DNA of 64,000 nt, taken from positions 10,575,344 to 10,639,343 of the forward strand of contig OZ020487.1 of the NCBI GenBank assembly GCA_963971405.1, read 5' to 3'. Below are positions 11,030 through 22,640 of the stretch, piece after piece. The number at the start of each line of letters is the position of its first letter. Position 1 is the first letter of the stretch. The stretch comes from Psococerastis gibbosa (Eukaryota > Arthropoda > Insecta > Psocodea > Psocidae). The notes beneath the pieces are model-generated. The model saw nothing but the letters and a program-made list of their open reading frames with translations. It made no database searches and was not told where the DNA came from. The position numbers were made by a program, and so were the translations under genes.

Positions 11030-11470
11030 CTATGTTGCGCCTATTTTTTCAGACATTTTCCACCGAGGGAGACTCCCAGCCCTCGTTTTCGGTGAATAAA
11101 GTCTTCGTCTGCAAGATTTAAAATTATTTGCCGACCAAACTTTTATCGAAGGATTCCCCTGGGAGAGACCCCCGGGACAGGGACGGATCCAGCCCATTTG
11201 GGGGCAGATAAGAGCGTAATAAATTAACTTGCAATAGATTCATTAAATTTGGGGGGTGGGCAGAAGCTACATACCCTGCCCTCCCCTCTGTATCTGTCTA
11301 TACCCCGGGCTCTCCTTGTGGAGTCATATTCTTCGCCTGTAAAATTTAACCGTTACTGCTCCCAAAATGCGTATAAAACTCCATTTTACTTCAACCTATT
11401 TTTCCAAAATTTTCCTCCGGGGGGCACCCCCGGGTCCACTCATGCTTGCAGTTGTATCCTTCACCTGTGG
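11030..11470. repeat. Dispersed copies of the GC-palindrome minisatellite
   Basis: At least three related blocks (near 11040, 11150 and 11390) repeat the GAGACCCCCGGG / TTTTTCCAAAATTTTCCTCC pattern seen at 8070-8430. One block is split by a G-run element at 11178-11302. Confidence 0.6.
11178..11302. mobile_element. G-run hAT-like miniature element (GACGGATCCAG type)
   Basis: It starts CAGGGACGGATCCAGCCC and ends CTGTATCTGTCTATA. It is flanked by CCCCGGGA (11170-11177) and CCCCGGGC (11303-11310), an 8-bp duplication with one mismatch. It is inserted exactly in a GC-palindrome minisatellite unit. Copies lie at 48254-48391 and 61148-61325. Confidence 0.65.
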
Positions 11471-11479
11471 AATCTAAAC

Positions 11480-13080
11480 GTTGCTACTATTACAGTGTAA
11501 AACGCATTTATTTTTTTTATTTTTTTTAAAGAGCCCCAACCTCGCTCTGGAAATGATGATGGCCGACCTGGCATCGAAACCAGCCCGGTTTCAAATACCG
11601 GTGCCACCTCCCGAACATTATCTGAAGGGAAGGGAGAAGGCCCGAAGGCATTTAGACCTTTGTCTGAATAGGAGAGCTTAACGTTTTAGTTTGAGAACGG
11701 AACAGGGAGGAGGAAAAGACCTAATGGACACAAGACCCAAATGGCAAAAAACCTCCTCGTGGATCTTCATTTTTGTGGATGATGTGAGTGTTTGTTGTTA
11801 TTTGTTAGTGTTACGACATAGCAAAGTAAGAACTATAGGTAGATAGTACAGGATCCTAGCGGTTGATAGAATGTGTTCAAGAGGTGTCTGAAGGAGTTAA
11901 TATAACCATGTGTGTATATGAATCTGAAAGAGTTATCGAAATGATGCAGGGACCATCCTCTGGGACTGATAAGTTAGTCAGTTCTGCAATTAGTTGGTTC
12001 TTCAGTTAGTTGGTTTGTCGTTAGATGTGTGTTAGTTCTGTCTGCGCTGCTGTAAAACGCATAGAAAAACATTGTTAAAAAAAAAATGTTTTGTGCCTAG
12101 CTATAAATAGATTTTGTGCGATGCCAAAGAGGGTGTTTTACTGCAAGCAAACAAATCTAACAATACCCCCTGTGGCCATGGCCAGACATGGGTTTAGGTA
12201 AACATTCTAAAGACATTTGTCCCGCAAATTCCCAAATAATGGTACAATCACGACAATAGAAACACTTTCGGTTAAGCTAAATGAATTACCACACAGACAC
12301 AACACAGTAGGTAATTGTGTTGACCGGCATAAAGTCCAACTTGTATACATGTAGGGTCTCTCAAATTTCTACTCCCCATTATTTAAGGGGAAGCTTACCG
12401 TAGACATCGCGGCCAACCCTGGATTACCACAAAATAGGTTTGTTTGCATTTTCTAATTTAACTTATATCTTAACTTAAGATTTGGTCCATTCAATTGGTA
12501 GAGGACTATTTCATGCACTCACTTAAGGTGTTTTTCATTTGGCCCTGGCATTTTCGGATACCGCGGCCCCTTCCACAGGTCAAAAAGGCGGACGCGCGCT
12601 TAAATTTGAAATTAAAAATGCTGTTGTAATGCTTGTTATTAGCACAAATTTTATTGAGGTTTACTCCTTAAGAATCCATTTTCATATAAGGCGCCCGGTA
12701 TGAGAAAAATGTGAGGGTAAATGAATGCTCAAGTCAAGGAAACTTACCACCGTATATATTTTACTTTATTTTGAAATATGTTACGATTACGCCGGCCCAG
12801 TCCGACACTGTATTACATCCAACGTATAACATATACATATTACATATTACATACACTGTATTACATACACCGTATTATATACACCGTTAAATTATACAAT
12901 AAAGTAGTCCGATTGAAATCGACAAGAAGTATAAAGTAAATTCGTCAAAAGCATGTAGTTCTGTCATTGTGTCAGTGTCTCAGTGACAGTGTAGAAAGCT
13001 TTCTCTAAGAGATAGCCTCTTAAACCCAAATCCAATCTCTGAAAACTGCCCCAAATATATATATATATGTACAATACATA
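11480..13080. other. Spacer with dispersed-repeat fragments
   Basis: Block 12547-12655 is the inverted counterpart of part of the element at 15420-15635 (GGCATTTTC, GCCCCTTCC and GTAATGCTTGTTATTA segments). Simple ACATACAC/ATTACAT repeats occupy 12825-12895. No gene was recognised. Confidence 0.4.
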
Positions 13081-13330
13081 ATAATACAGAGACGGACGTA
13101 GCGACTGGCAGTGCGGGCAATTGCCCCCCCCCCCCTTAAAAATAAAATAGACCAGATAAAATGGCCTGGCTCCTGCGCAAAGGACACTAAGGGCATTAAT
13201 TTAAAAGCTGCGTACGTCCATGAGAACGGCTTACCCCCATTTTCTACGCTTTTATGAAAATGGGGGGGGGGGCAAATTATACACCATCCACATTTGAAAA
13301 CCTAACGTTACGCCACTGACAAGTGGCCCC
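13081..13330. repeat. G-run element remnant
   Basis: It contains a C-run at about 13125-13136 and a G-run at 13263-13272 between a GGACGTAGCGACTGG-like left end and ACGTTACGCCACTG at the right. It is consistent with the G-run miniature elements, but no 8-bp duplication was identified. Confidence 0.45.
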
Positions 13331-14126
13331 TCCTTTCATGAGGTCTGAGGCCGCCTCTGTACTAATATATAAATTTTAGTCACCCCTGATTTTGTTTAAA
13401 AATCATAAAAATTTATGAATTGAAAACAAATGAGTCCATTTAAGAGTGTTGGAGAAGGAAATGCTGTCGTTGTTTCCAGCGTTCTTTTGCGTAATTAATA
13501 ATAGAAAAGAATATTCTCTTTTCTCTTTCACACGATTCTTCACTCTTCATTTGCTCTCGGCGTTTCGTCTGGCTTATTGTATAAGCCATTAAGGTTTTAT
13601 TGGAATATACGAGCATTAAAATTTTGAAATAGTAGTTGTTTGCTGAAGGATTTCCATAATCATGTGTAAATCCATTATATTTAGATAGTCCAAAGGAGAA
13701 TGGGCCCTAGGCCGTATTTCTGGGGGGGGGGGATCCAGGGTCCGGACCCCCCTCCCGTCGTGAAAAATTCCATCATCCACATAGTATTTTCGTATACTTT
13801 CGTTCTTTGCCAGCTCCTTCAACAGGCCGTTTTAAAGTTAATAAAAAAATAAATTTGTTCCGTTGTTTCTATATTTCTACTTGTTGTATTTACTAAAGTT
13901 AAGTTCAGTTTTGCTTTCTTACGCTCGCGGCGGTATAAACAACTATGGTAGCCTCGGGCCTAAGGCTAGCTTATCCCATACCTACCCCCCCCCCCAGGTA
14001 TTTTGGCAATTTACGCCAATGCCTGGGAAACATAATACTTTTCTCCGTTTCTTGACATTTATGAAACAAATTTGTGCAAATATACGCAGAATATAATGTA
14101 ACCATTATTTCGGATCAAAGAAAAAC
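13331..14126. other. Spacer with G/C homopolymers
   Basis: A G-run at 13723-13731 sits beside GGATCCAGGGTCCGGACCC, and a C-run lies at 13986-13997. These are fragments of G-run elements. No gene was seen. Confidence 0.35.
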
Positions 14127-14528
14127 TCAATAAATGATTAAACAAATTAAAGAACAATCAATGAAATATGGCTTAGACACAATCAACACAATGCGGCTGG
14201 CGATGCTATGTTGCGTATTTCCGTACTGCTTGTCACGAGACAAATAGAGAAGACATTGTTCGTAAATGGGTTTGGTGTCGCAGTCTTCTTCTGGTGAACA
14301 ACCACTAGGGGTGGATTGCAGCCACCTGCCACGCACGCGGCACGCTCCGTATCCTCCTTCCTCCATTCTGTTCTTTCCTCGGGGCTCGGCCAGTCTCTTC
14401 AGGACCCCGTCCATCGTGCAGTTGAAGTCTCGGTGCAGCTGGTCCAAATGGACAACTTGCATCTTTCCCAAGAGGGCGGACCTTAGCCTCGCTGTGATTG
14501 GCGTTTCAGTTCCCAATTGAACACCCAT
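14127..14528 (-). CDS. Candidate 133-codon ORF, function unknown
   Basis: A minus-strand frame starts at an ATG in good context (CAACATGGG, at 14528) and runs to a stop at 14127. The first ~100 codons are clearly GC-richer than the surrounding AT-rich DNA, which favours real or formerly real coding sequence. The last ~30 codons return to AT-rich composition, so the true exon may end earlier. Visible features are a hydrophilic, charged N-terminal two-thirds and a short Cys-containing stretch (GACR, GCSPEEDC). I recognise no family. Alternatives are a fragment of a transposon ORF, one exon of a larger gene, or a chance frame. A plus-strand frame over the same span (14266-14520) looks less protein-like. 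Confidence 0.35.
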   Translation of the reverse strand: MGVQLGTETPITARLRSALLGKMQVVHLDQLHRDFNCTMDGVLKRLAEPRGKNRMEEGGYGACRVRGRWLQSTPSGCSPEEDCDTKPIYEQCLLYLSRDKQYGNTQHSIASRIVLIVSKPYFIDCSLICLIIY

Positions 14529-14769
14529 GTTGAACTTATAAAGAGGGACACTTTTTATTTAAGAGGATTTGAAATTGCGGTTTGGTCCTCAACGATTGTT
14601 CATGTTTAAACATAAAGAAATTGTAGGAATACGAAGCCGGGACGGATGCAGCCCATATTTTTTCGTGTCTGATTTTTTTTTAGGTGATGCAAAGCCAAAA
14701 AAATGTCGCCCCTCGACGTCACTGCATATTTTCTGTTTTCTCAAGAAAAACACACTGATCGACCCTGGG

Positions 14770-15085
14770 TGGGTCCAGGACAGATTTTCGAGGGGGCCCG
14801 GGGGGAAAATTAGAAAATATGAGGTCAAAATAGTGGGATTTTGCACATTTTAACAGCAGCAATAATGCTTATTCATATTGCTGGAGCCAGGGGCGCCCGG
14901 GGATCTCCCCCTGAGAAAAAAAATGAAAATATAAGGGCCAAATAGTGGGGTTTTACGTATTTGAACAGCAAGAAAGTATAGATTTAAATTTAAATTCTTA
15001 AGTATTCATATTGCTGGCAAGAGGGGGGCCCGGTGAAAATATAAGGGCAAAATAGTGGGGTTTTACGTATTTTACAGCAGGAAAG
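14770..15085. repeat. GC-palindrome minisatellite, reverse orientation
   Basis: There are three units of about 100 bp with GGGGCCCGG cores and a repeated AAATAGTGGGGTTTTACGTATTT part. They are the inverse of the unit at 8070-8430, with poorly conserved palindromes. Confidence 0.65.
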
Positions 15086-15419
15086 TAGGTATAGATTTTT
15101 TAAAGCTTTCAAAGGAATGCTTAAACAGTCAAACTGACAGTCAGCCATCAAGTGATCCTTTCTTCTGCCATTCTTTAGGTGCGGCAGAACCTTTGTAGCT
15201 TTTTACAGACCCATTACTTACTTGCAGTGGCCCATTGAACCTTGCCATAACAACAATACCATCGGGTTTTTAAACTTTATTGCTATTGTATTGTATGGAT
15301 TTCTGGCCTCTGGCAAACTAGTACACGACCTCTTTGTCACCCCACCCTGGCTATAAGTGACGACGGACAAGCCGAGATGTGCTTACGGTTGATATTGTGT
15401 AACTGGCGTTAGCTTGAAT

Positions 15420-15635
15420 CAGTGCGGGCTGAGCCGATGGGCAGGCGGGCATTTGCCGGCCCAAAAATAGTTGCTTGGTGCCGGACGGTCAAAGGAAAAA
15501 AATCGTAGCATATATCAAATTAAAATAAAATAAAATTTGTGTTAATAACAAGCATTACAACATCATTTTCACCTGAGGAAGGGGCTGTGGTATCTGAAAA
15601 TGCCTGAACCAATTTCCAGTCCCAGTCCGCCACTG
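15420..15635. mobile_element. hAT-like miniature element
   Basis: It starts CAGTGCGGGCTGAGCC and ends CCCAGTCCGCCACTG, so its ends are inverted. It is flanked by GCTTGAAT (15412-15419) and GCTTGACT (15636-15643), an 8-bp duplication with one mismatch. The interior shares a block with 12547-12655 in inverse orientation. No coding capacity. Confidence 0.65.
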
Positions 15636-15652
15636 GCTTGACTTAAACATAC

Positions 15653-16030
15653 CGCTCATGCACGAGAAAAGTGACACATTTCAAAAAAATTCAAAATTGA
15701 GTTATTTATACAAAAATGTCGAGGAAAATATAGCGAATTTTATGAATGTAGTGTCACATATCTAGTTTAATTTGTTTCCACAAGATTGCATTTTGTCACT
15801 GATCCATTGCCAAGTTTGACTACTTCGGGTTTGACAATACTGACACAATTCGGAATGGGCTCCAGGCGTTGACGTGCTAATTACACTTCTCTTTCAAGTC
15901 TGTCACATCTCAAAAGTATTAAGTGCCTCGATAGTACTACAAGTAAAAACTAAAAAATGGTCAGAACTAAAATTTGATTTATCTCAAAAGTCAATATTTA
16001 GAAATGAGTCACTTTTCTCGTGCATGAGCG
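15653..16030. mobile_element. MITE-M copy 1 (378 bp)
   Basis: It has ~25-bp terminal inverted repeats beginning CGCTCATGCACGAGAAAAGT and ending in the inverse, ACTTTTCTCGTGCATGAGCG. A second full copy of nearly identical length is at 38293-38671. The two are largely collinear, with point differences and small indels. The target duplication is uncertain, so the superfamily is not assigned. Confidence 0.8.
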
Positions 16031-16090
16031 ATACATGTACGGGAACGAGTCGATTGTAGCTGCTTGTCATTTCTCTACTGATTCGAGTCA

Positions 16091-16310
16091 GGACATGTAG
16101 TGTAGTGGTACGGACTTTGGCTTTCACCCGAAAGGTTGTTGGTTCGAGTCCCACACTTGCGCTACATTTTCTGGTCATGCTTCGGAGGGCATGTAAAGCA
16201 GGCGGTCCCAGGCCTAGTTGAGTGTAAGAGAGGGCTTTATATAGCCCTAACTCCGCTAGGTTGGCTTAGTATTAGAACAATAAAAGTCCTTATTTATTTA
16301 TTAATTTATT
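16091..16310 (+). mobile_element. SINE-A, near-complete plus-strand copy
   Basis: It has a tRNA-like head with A box (TGTAGTGGTACGG) and B box (GGTTCGAGTCC, 16141-16151), then ATGCTTCGGAGGGCATGTAAAG and GAGTGTAAGAGAGGGC. The tail is CCCTAACTCCGCTAGGTTGG..AATAAAAGTCC followed by a TTTA-rich tract. Other copies: 22451 (3' part), and minus-strand copies at 24277, 25635, 27632, 39469, 49968 and 51768. Confidence 0.9.
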
Positions 16311-16660
16311 ATTCGACTTGTAGATTTAGTTCTATAGGGGAAGAAATGGGATTCGAGTGAGTCAAATTATGTCTTGAATCCTTCTACAATTTTTCAATGA
16401 CTGGTCTTAGAAAACGTGACAGTGGTTCCAGAAATTGAAAAATATAGTTTTGGCCAGAAACAAATGTCCTGCCTCTCCTAAACAGAACTCTAGCTCTAGC
16501 AATATACGTTTATGATGGGTCCAGTCCAGAACAAATCCTATCTTGTGCGGACCTTCGACCTGTCTTCGGCACTTCACTTGAGCTGTTGAGTCAGCTCACT
16601 AGTGGTTGGCGTCTGTAATTATTTATTTATCAAGGATATATTTTATGATCTTGGTTGCAG

Positions 16661-18943
16661 CCGGATAGACAGTTGCTGAGGTCAAAGAAGGGGACAAGGC
16701 AGTTCATCCTCAATTGGGTGCAGACCAAAATTGAATATCCACAACATTCAGGAAATCGCTATCAGCAGGTTGCTTGCAGTAGCGTTGAAGACAAAGAAAA
16801 CCGGTGAGTAATTTAACCGATTTCGATGTAACTTATAGGTGATGGCTTGATATTTATGATTTCTCGTTTGTTTCTTTTTGATGAGATGATGAGACATCGT
16901 CGTTAAGTTGTGATTAATTTATAATATAATAAGTATTCTCTATAGCTAGATCAGGTGTCTTAGCAGGGGCGCAGCAGGGGACATTGTAACTTTTGTTTGC
17001 CCCCCCCCCCCCATCTGACATGTTCCAATGCAGGGGAGGATATTGCCTTCTCGGGATATGTACCATGGTAAAACTTATATAATATTCAAATATTTAATTG
17101 TAAACTATTAACGATCTGGAAGTCCGTTATTTACTTATTTTTTCAAAAAACAGACGAGTCATTCGGGTGACCAGGTTACCTAGCAACAAAGTCTCTGGTG
17201 CTAGGTAAATGGTGAAAATTATTTTGCCAGCAGGTGACGTCACTTATATTGGTACCCCTTAATTTTCTCATGCCGTGTTTGGAGTATTATATGGTGTAAG
17301 GAGTTAGCAATATCAAGAAACATTATTTAAATGTGAATAATATGAATAACAGAATAACAGAAGTATTGGACAAATATCTCGTTAATTCACTTTCTTGATA
17401 TTGAACTGCACCGGCACAAACTCTTTATGTCAAAAATCCCTCTTTTATGTTACAAGAAGCTTTTTTTTTTATTGCAGATCTGTCAACGGACCGTTCTATA
17501 GCCTTTCAGATGAGCTCATCATTTATATTTTAATTTTTTTACCCGTCTCTGATAAAAATAGTTGTTAGCTAGTGTGCAAACGCTGCCTAAGTCTTTGCTG
17601 CGACCGTGAGGTTGCATACAAAGATACGCCAAAGATACGCTGGTGGTGTACGAACCGATTGTGCAATTATTGGGCAGCCACGAAAATTTCGGTAACGTAA
17701 GAGTATATAATAAAGAACCGCCTAGGGACACTACTACCATTTATGGACGCTATAACAAAGTGCGGTCCGCCCACTTTATTTTCCACAGATTTTGGAAAGG
17801 GTTTCCTGATATCTTGGCGTATTGGCCCAATTTACAAAAATTGGCGATTGGTCAGCGAACCTGTGCGCAAGATACTTGCTCATTAAAAAATCCCGGCCCG
17901 TACATATGCGCACTTGACTGTCATTTGGGAATGAATCAGCCAATAGAATTGAATCTCTTAAAGTTGGCCTTGCACTCAGTTAAATGCGAACGTGCTTTAA
18001 TTTTAATTTTAAAATCAATTGCCACCGTCAAGGCAATTCATTTCTACAATAGTAGCTTGCGTCGTGATGTTTAATCGTCAAATTAGTGTTATTTATAGTT
18101 AAACAAGGTTCTAATTTAATTGATCTAACTTTGAATAAGTTATGCTTGCAAACTAGGGATATTTTGGATATCATTGACGCATGTAGTGGGCAACTTAGAA
18201 ATTTGGAAATTACTGATTGTGGTCAACACGACGAAATTTCCTACAGTGCTGGAGAAATTTTCGGGAGATTTCCAAAATTGGAAAAAATGGCTGTTGACTA
18301 TTTCAATTTTTTTAACGAAGAAAAAGTGCCAGTCTTATTTTCCGGGTTGCGGAATGTGACCCATTTGTATTTGCAAATTTCTGAGGACACTACTAGTAGA
18401 AATATGTTACCACTTAAATTTTTACCCAGCTTGGAAAAACTCACTTTAAAATCGGACGATATTTGGCCACTGGACCCTTACGTTTTAACGCAAATAATTG
18501 GTACTACACCATGGGGCAAATTACGAACATTGCGGCTGTTTGGCCATGGTATATATCTTGATGATCTTTTAGATATTTTGCAATATCTTCACAACCTTGA
18601 GACCTTTCATGGTCCTCAGGTCCAGATTTCGCGGGACATATTCAGTGCGTTTTGCGTCTATAACGTGAGTCTTCGGTATATCTATGGGCATACTGTATTT
18701 GATGGCTTTTGTGAAGGGAATTTAAAGAAATTAAGCCACTTTGACATTTCATGTAGCAACGGTGTTAGTACAGTTTTCCAAGAATGTGAAACTATATTTG
18801 CAATGCTGGCGGAATCTAAAAATGCTCAAACAATACTTTTACCGCGTAAGGTGTTTAATAAAGTGGTAATTAAATTCAAAGACTGGTCAAAGAATCTTTT
18901 TAAAACAAACCCATTCCTGCAAGTGGTTGGGTGCCGACCTTAA
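16661..18943 (+). pseudogene. F-box / leucine-rich-repeat protein pseudogene
   Basis: Exon A (16661-16803) sits between TTGGTTGCAG and GTGAGT and is open throughout. Exon B begins at 17478 after a T-rich tract and TTGCAG, and the two join in phase. Exon B opens with an F-box core (YSLSDELIIYILIFLPVSD, then LVCKRC), the domain that binds Skp1 in SCF ubiquitin ligases. LRR-like sequence with repeated LxxLxL patterns follows to a stop at 18941-18943. Three lesions are visible: an in-frame TAG inside the F-box (17566-17568), an 11-bp tandem duplication (17620-17641) that shifts the frame, and another frame change near 18060-18086. Dropping the duplicate 11 bp restores continuity, so the protein was once longer. 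Three independent sequencing errors seem unlikely but are not excluded. Any 5' exon with the start codon was not found. Confidence 0.75.
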
Positions 18944-19073
18944 TTCGATTATTATCTTAGCAGCTTTGAAAGTACAGCTTTTCCCGCTAAGGTATAATTG
19001 GGCGAAATATGATAATTCGACACTTGATTGTTCAAAGAGGGGACTGGGGGGAATTCCCTGTAGTCGTTAGACG

Positions 19074-19335
19074 CTAAGCAAAAATATCGGCAAGTTTAGT
19101 ATTGCACAGCTTTGTGTAAAATCGTACGGGTCCTCCCTTGATTAGAGGAAGTGTCGATTTTATATTGCACATTGTACAGTCCGTCTGGTAGATCGGGCAA
19201 TCTGTGAGTATGTGTTGTACAGTAAGTAGACTAGCACAATGGTTGCGTTGGGGCGGAAGGTCTTTGCTTATTAAGTACGAGTGAGTTAAATGTGTATGTC
19301 CTATGCGCAACCTCGCGAGTGATACTTCAAAACGG
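19074..19335 (-). pseudogene. LINE ORF2 C-terminal fragment
   Basis: The minus strand encodes RIGHTHLTHSYLISKD and then a zinc-knuckle-like C..C..H..C tail (CNHCASLLTVQHILTDCP is the usual family pattern; here RNHCASLLTVQHILTDCP). This is the classic end of RNase-H-bearing LINEs and is homologous to the end of the LINE at 33655-34870. Only the last ~80 codons remain. Confidence 0.75.
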
Positions 19336-19894
19336 CGCGACCTCTGGGATGGTGTCTATATTAGGCTCCAGACTATGCATCGTAATTGGTATAAAGTATG
19401 TTTTATTTATTAAACAATAACCTATTCAAATGCTCAGTGTAGGTAGCCTGCGATATAAGGATCTAGGTACCTACCTACAGCGATAGCCTACTCGTACCAC
19501 CCACTTGAATTCTTCAACAGGTACTGCCATATCTTCCATGTTGGGCTTGATATCTTCCTTATATAGGAGAATTAATTATTCATTACTTTTTTTTTATCCT
19601 CATTGTTGTTAGAAAAAGCCTAGTCATGTATGTAAAACAATTTTGCAACCAAACGCGTATCTAGGCTACATACAAGTTTATTTTGTATAAAATATAGTGT
19701 AGAATAATATTGAGTATCACCAGCGAGTTCAGGCTATAGTAAGCTTAGAATTTCATATATAGGATTAAAAATGTCCATATGCTCCATATCTGCGTCGGTA
19801 CAAAATGATAACTACAATCACCAGTCCAAGTGAATTTGCTTAGTCGAAAAATGGAAGCTGCCAACTGGGCCTACTCTGCCCAATGGTATTAATA
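19336..19894. other. Spacer, nothing recognised
   Basis: AT-rich DNA with no recognisable features. Confidence 0.3.
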
Positions 19895-20150
19895 CAATAT
19901 ATTCTTGCCCAGGGGGCTGGTCCAAGGGGTCTGGACCCCCTCCGAAGGAAAAGGGCTTTACACAAATTTAAATTCAATTATATATTTTAGTTAATACTAT
20001 TTAATATTCAATGTGAACCTGTATTGTTTGAAGAATTGGAATACATTTATTTGAATTTGAGCACTGGATAGAATGGACTTTCATTAATGAAATATGTAGA
20101 AAATATTTGGACCCCCCCCCCCCCCAACAAAAATCTGGGCACGGCCTTGT
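19895..20150. repeat. G-run element (GGCCGTGCCCAGG type)
   Basis: The left part CTTGCCCAGGGGGCTGGTCC and right end TCTGGGCACGGCCTTG are inverted relative to each other, with a C-run at 20108-20123. The right end matches the complete element at 37660-37839. The left terminus seems truncated. Confidence 0.55.
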
Positions 20151-21470
20151 TCTTGGGGAGCAAAATTTTTACTCGTTTAATGACCCTACAGGTCAGTGCC
20201 GGATCCAGTTCTCAACCTACTACAAAATTAAAATAACCTTACTCCGTCCCAACCTGAAAAAATATTGCCACAGTTATTATACTTGGCAAGGTGGTAGCGT
20301 ACTTGTACTTATGCGAGTCTCTACAAGCCATGCGATCGGAGACGTGTCGTAACTCAGCACAAGTATTAATTTACTCATTGAGGCGAATGCAGAGGTCAAT
20401 CGGATATATTCATGAAATTGTTATTTAAAAAAATCAAGAAAATTTTTTAGGGATAAGAGTCCATATGTTAAACATCAATAACTCCACGCTGATTCTGGTG
20501 TTAGGGTAGTGAATAGTTAGTAAACGTATATTATCGCTCTGACCGATTACTAAAATTAGGCTAGCGGGTTCATTTCGGCAAGAGTTTAGAGTTACATAAT
20601 AAAACTTTAATTCTCACTATTTTGAAAATAGCAGAGCATTATTTTTACAATGCGCGACTAATGAGAGAAAACAATATTTTTGGCCTCCCTGGCTTCTAAC
20701 GATACTTGGTATCAAGTTAGGTTTTAGTGGAGTACGCCTTATCATTAAAAACATTAAATAATAATCCTCCAAAGCTACATCTCACATTTTTGTATAATAT
20801 CACCCCTCAGTATAAAATTGAATACAAAACAGAAAGTTCCGGCTCGGAAGTGTCTAAATTTCTACGGACACAACGGTCTCCCTTCATTATCGCCAAGTAA
20901 ATGCGAAAGTGAAACCTATACCCTATACGAACTACTCAAAGGTTCAATGCCTTCCAGATACGCATTTAATTCATAATTCCTTTTATCGCTCATTCGTAGA
21001 AAGGGTTGACTTCTCTGGAGAACACTCTGTGTTGCTTAAATAGGGACCTGAATGGAATCTCCATACAAATTAGCATGGTTGGAGACCGCTGGAGAATGGG
21101 GTGCTCCATTGGGAGCTGGTCTAATACTGATTGGTTTAACTTGGTCCCTTTGCTTTGATGTCAGCTCAGCAATTTTGATTCAGTTAACGTGTATTCTATC
21201 AAATTTGAAATTATAGTATCCTCCATTATTTGAAAGCCAAGAGGCCGTAGATATTACCCACCCCGGAATCACATTAAAATTTCCTATGTCATAATTAATT
21301 TATTAGACAATCTATTAGGGGATTTTGTAGAAGACGATCTCATGTATCATATTGTAAGGTATTGTACCTCTGTAAAGAAAATAATGACTCAAATATTCGC
21401 CGTGCAAAGATGACAGAAATCTATTGTTACAGGTTAATAGCAATGGTGTAATATCATTTAACAATAGGTT
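20151..21470. other. Spacer, no gene recognised
   Basis: About 1.3 kb with short chance frames only and no terminal repeats recognised. Confidence 0.3.
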
Positions 21471-21882
21471 AACAAAGTAGGCAAGTTCAAGTATCTAGGT
21501 AGTGTCATAGAGCAAAAGGGGGGCTGCCAAGAAGACGTCAAAGGTCGGATAGAAGCCGGCTGGGTGAAGTTTCGAGATATGTCCGGGATACTCACAGACC
21601 GAAAAATGCCCAAAAAGCTGAAAGGAAGCATTTATAAGCAAGTTGTTCGCCCGTGCATGCTGTATGGGTCTGAGTGCTAGGCTGTACGACAGTGTGAAGA
21701 AAATATGATTCACGTAGTAGAAATAAGAATGCTGAGAAGATCCTGTGGCGTGAAGCTGAGAGACCAACGTAGCAACCAAGACATAAGACAAGAGATGAGA
21801 ACCCGCGACGTACTGGAAAAACTCAGAGGAAAGAGGCTGAACTGGTGGGGGCACGTACTTCATAGAGACGAAAACCACCTAG

Positions 21883-22380
21883 TAGGGGTCTTCACAGTGT
21901 TTGTGTTATCGAGTTATCGAGTTAGATGTGCTATTCAAGTTAACACACAATCGTGAGTGGACCTCGGGGGTGAGTTATCATGCTATATCGACAGAGTAAA
22001 CAACGTGGTAGTAGTCAGACGTTCGTGGCACGGGTTTAAAGAAAGTGGCAGAACTCTATTCTAGTGCCACATTTGTTTATATTTTTTGTTCATTTTGGTT
22101 ATTGTAATTTTAAGTATTTACGGTAATTGCTTGTGATAATAGATTATAAAAATAAATTTAAATACTACAAAATTTTAAACGCGTGTTTCAAATCAATCGA
22201 AAAAAACAAATATGGCGGCGGTCAAACCTGAGCTATAGCAAGGTAAATAACACGTTAACCAACTTGGAGGTGGGTTTAGGATAGCACGCTGGTTAACTGG
22301 TTATCGGTGTGTTAACTTAGCTTGATATAACACACTTAACTAGGTATAAATCGATAACACGAACACTGTGAAGACCCCTA
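21883..22380. mobile_element. TA-target MITE inserted in the LINE
   Basis: The element is 21885-22378 (494 bp). It has ~28-bp terminal inverted repeats (GGGGTCTTCACAGTGTTTG / inverse with one mismatch) and a TA duplication on each side. Removing it rejoins the LINE reading frame exactly (HLV then LKRV). The interior is rich in GTTATCGA and GTTAAC direct and inverted motifs. A Tc1/mariner-type origin is the simplest reading. Confidence 0.85.
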
Positions 22381-22450
22381 TTGAAAAGAGTAACAAACCG
22401 GGAGATACAAGGAAGAAGACCCCCAGGGAGGCCGAGAGTTACACTGGGAA

Positions 22451-22540
22451 GAAACTTGAGTGTAAGAGAGGGCCATATGGCCCTAACTCCGCTAGGGTGG
22501 TCTCAGCTATATTAAAGTCATTATTTATTTATTTATTAAG
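22451..22540 (+). mobile_element. SINE-A 3' end inserted in the LINE
   Basis: It matches only the tail of SINE-A: GAGTGTAAGAGAGGGC, CCCTAACTCCGCTAGGGTGG and a TTTATTTA tract. It sits between GRN and RKNAG codons of the LINE. It is a 5'-truncated retroposition. Confidence 0.75.
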
Positions 22541-22640
22541 AAAGAACGCCGGGGCTATGAGAAGTTTGGGGCTCTCCACCGAGGACGCACAGGACAGAAC
22601 TGTGTGGAAACGCTGCTGTCATGCCACCGACCCTCCATGA

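Larger units (their letters stand above)
21475..22640 (+). pseudogene. LINE ORF2 C-terminal part, split by two nested insertions
   Basis: The plus strand reads KFKYLGSVIEQKGGCQEDVK.. through VVRPCMLYGSEC (stop at the next codon), then RMLRRSCGVKLRDQRSNQDI and RLNWWGHVLHRDENHLV. The frame is interrupted by a MITE (21885-22378), resumes as LKRVTNREIQGRRPPGRPRV, is interrupted again by a SINE 3' part (22451-22540), and finishes DRTVWKRCCHATDPP with a stop. The motifs (YLG after the palm, WWGHV, GRPRVTW) are the thumb/C-terminal region of LINE reverse transcriptases. It is truncated at the 5' end near 21475. The relative age order is LINE, then MITE and SINE. Confidence 0.8.
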
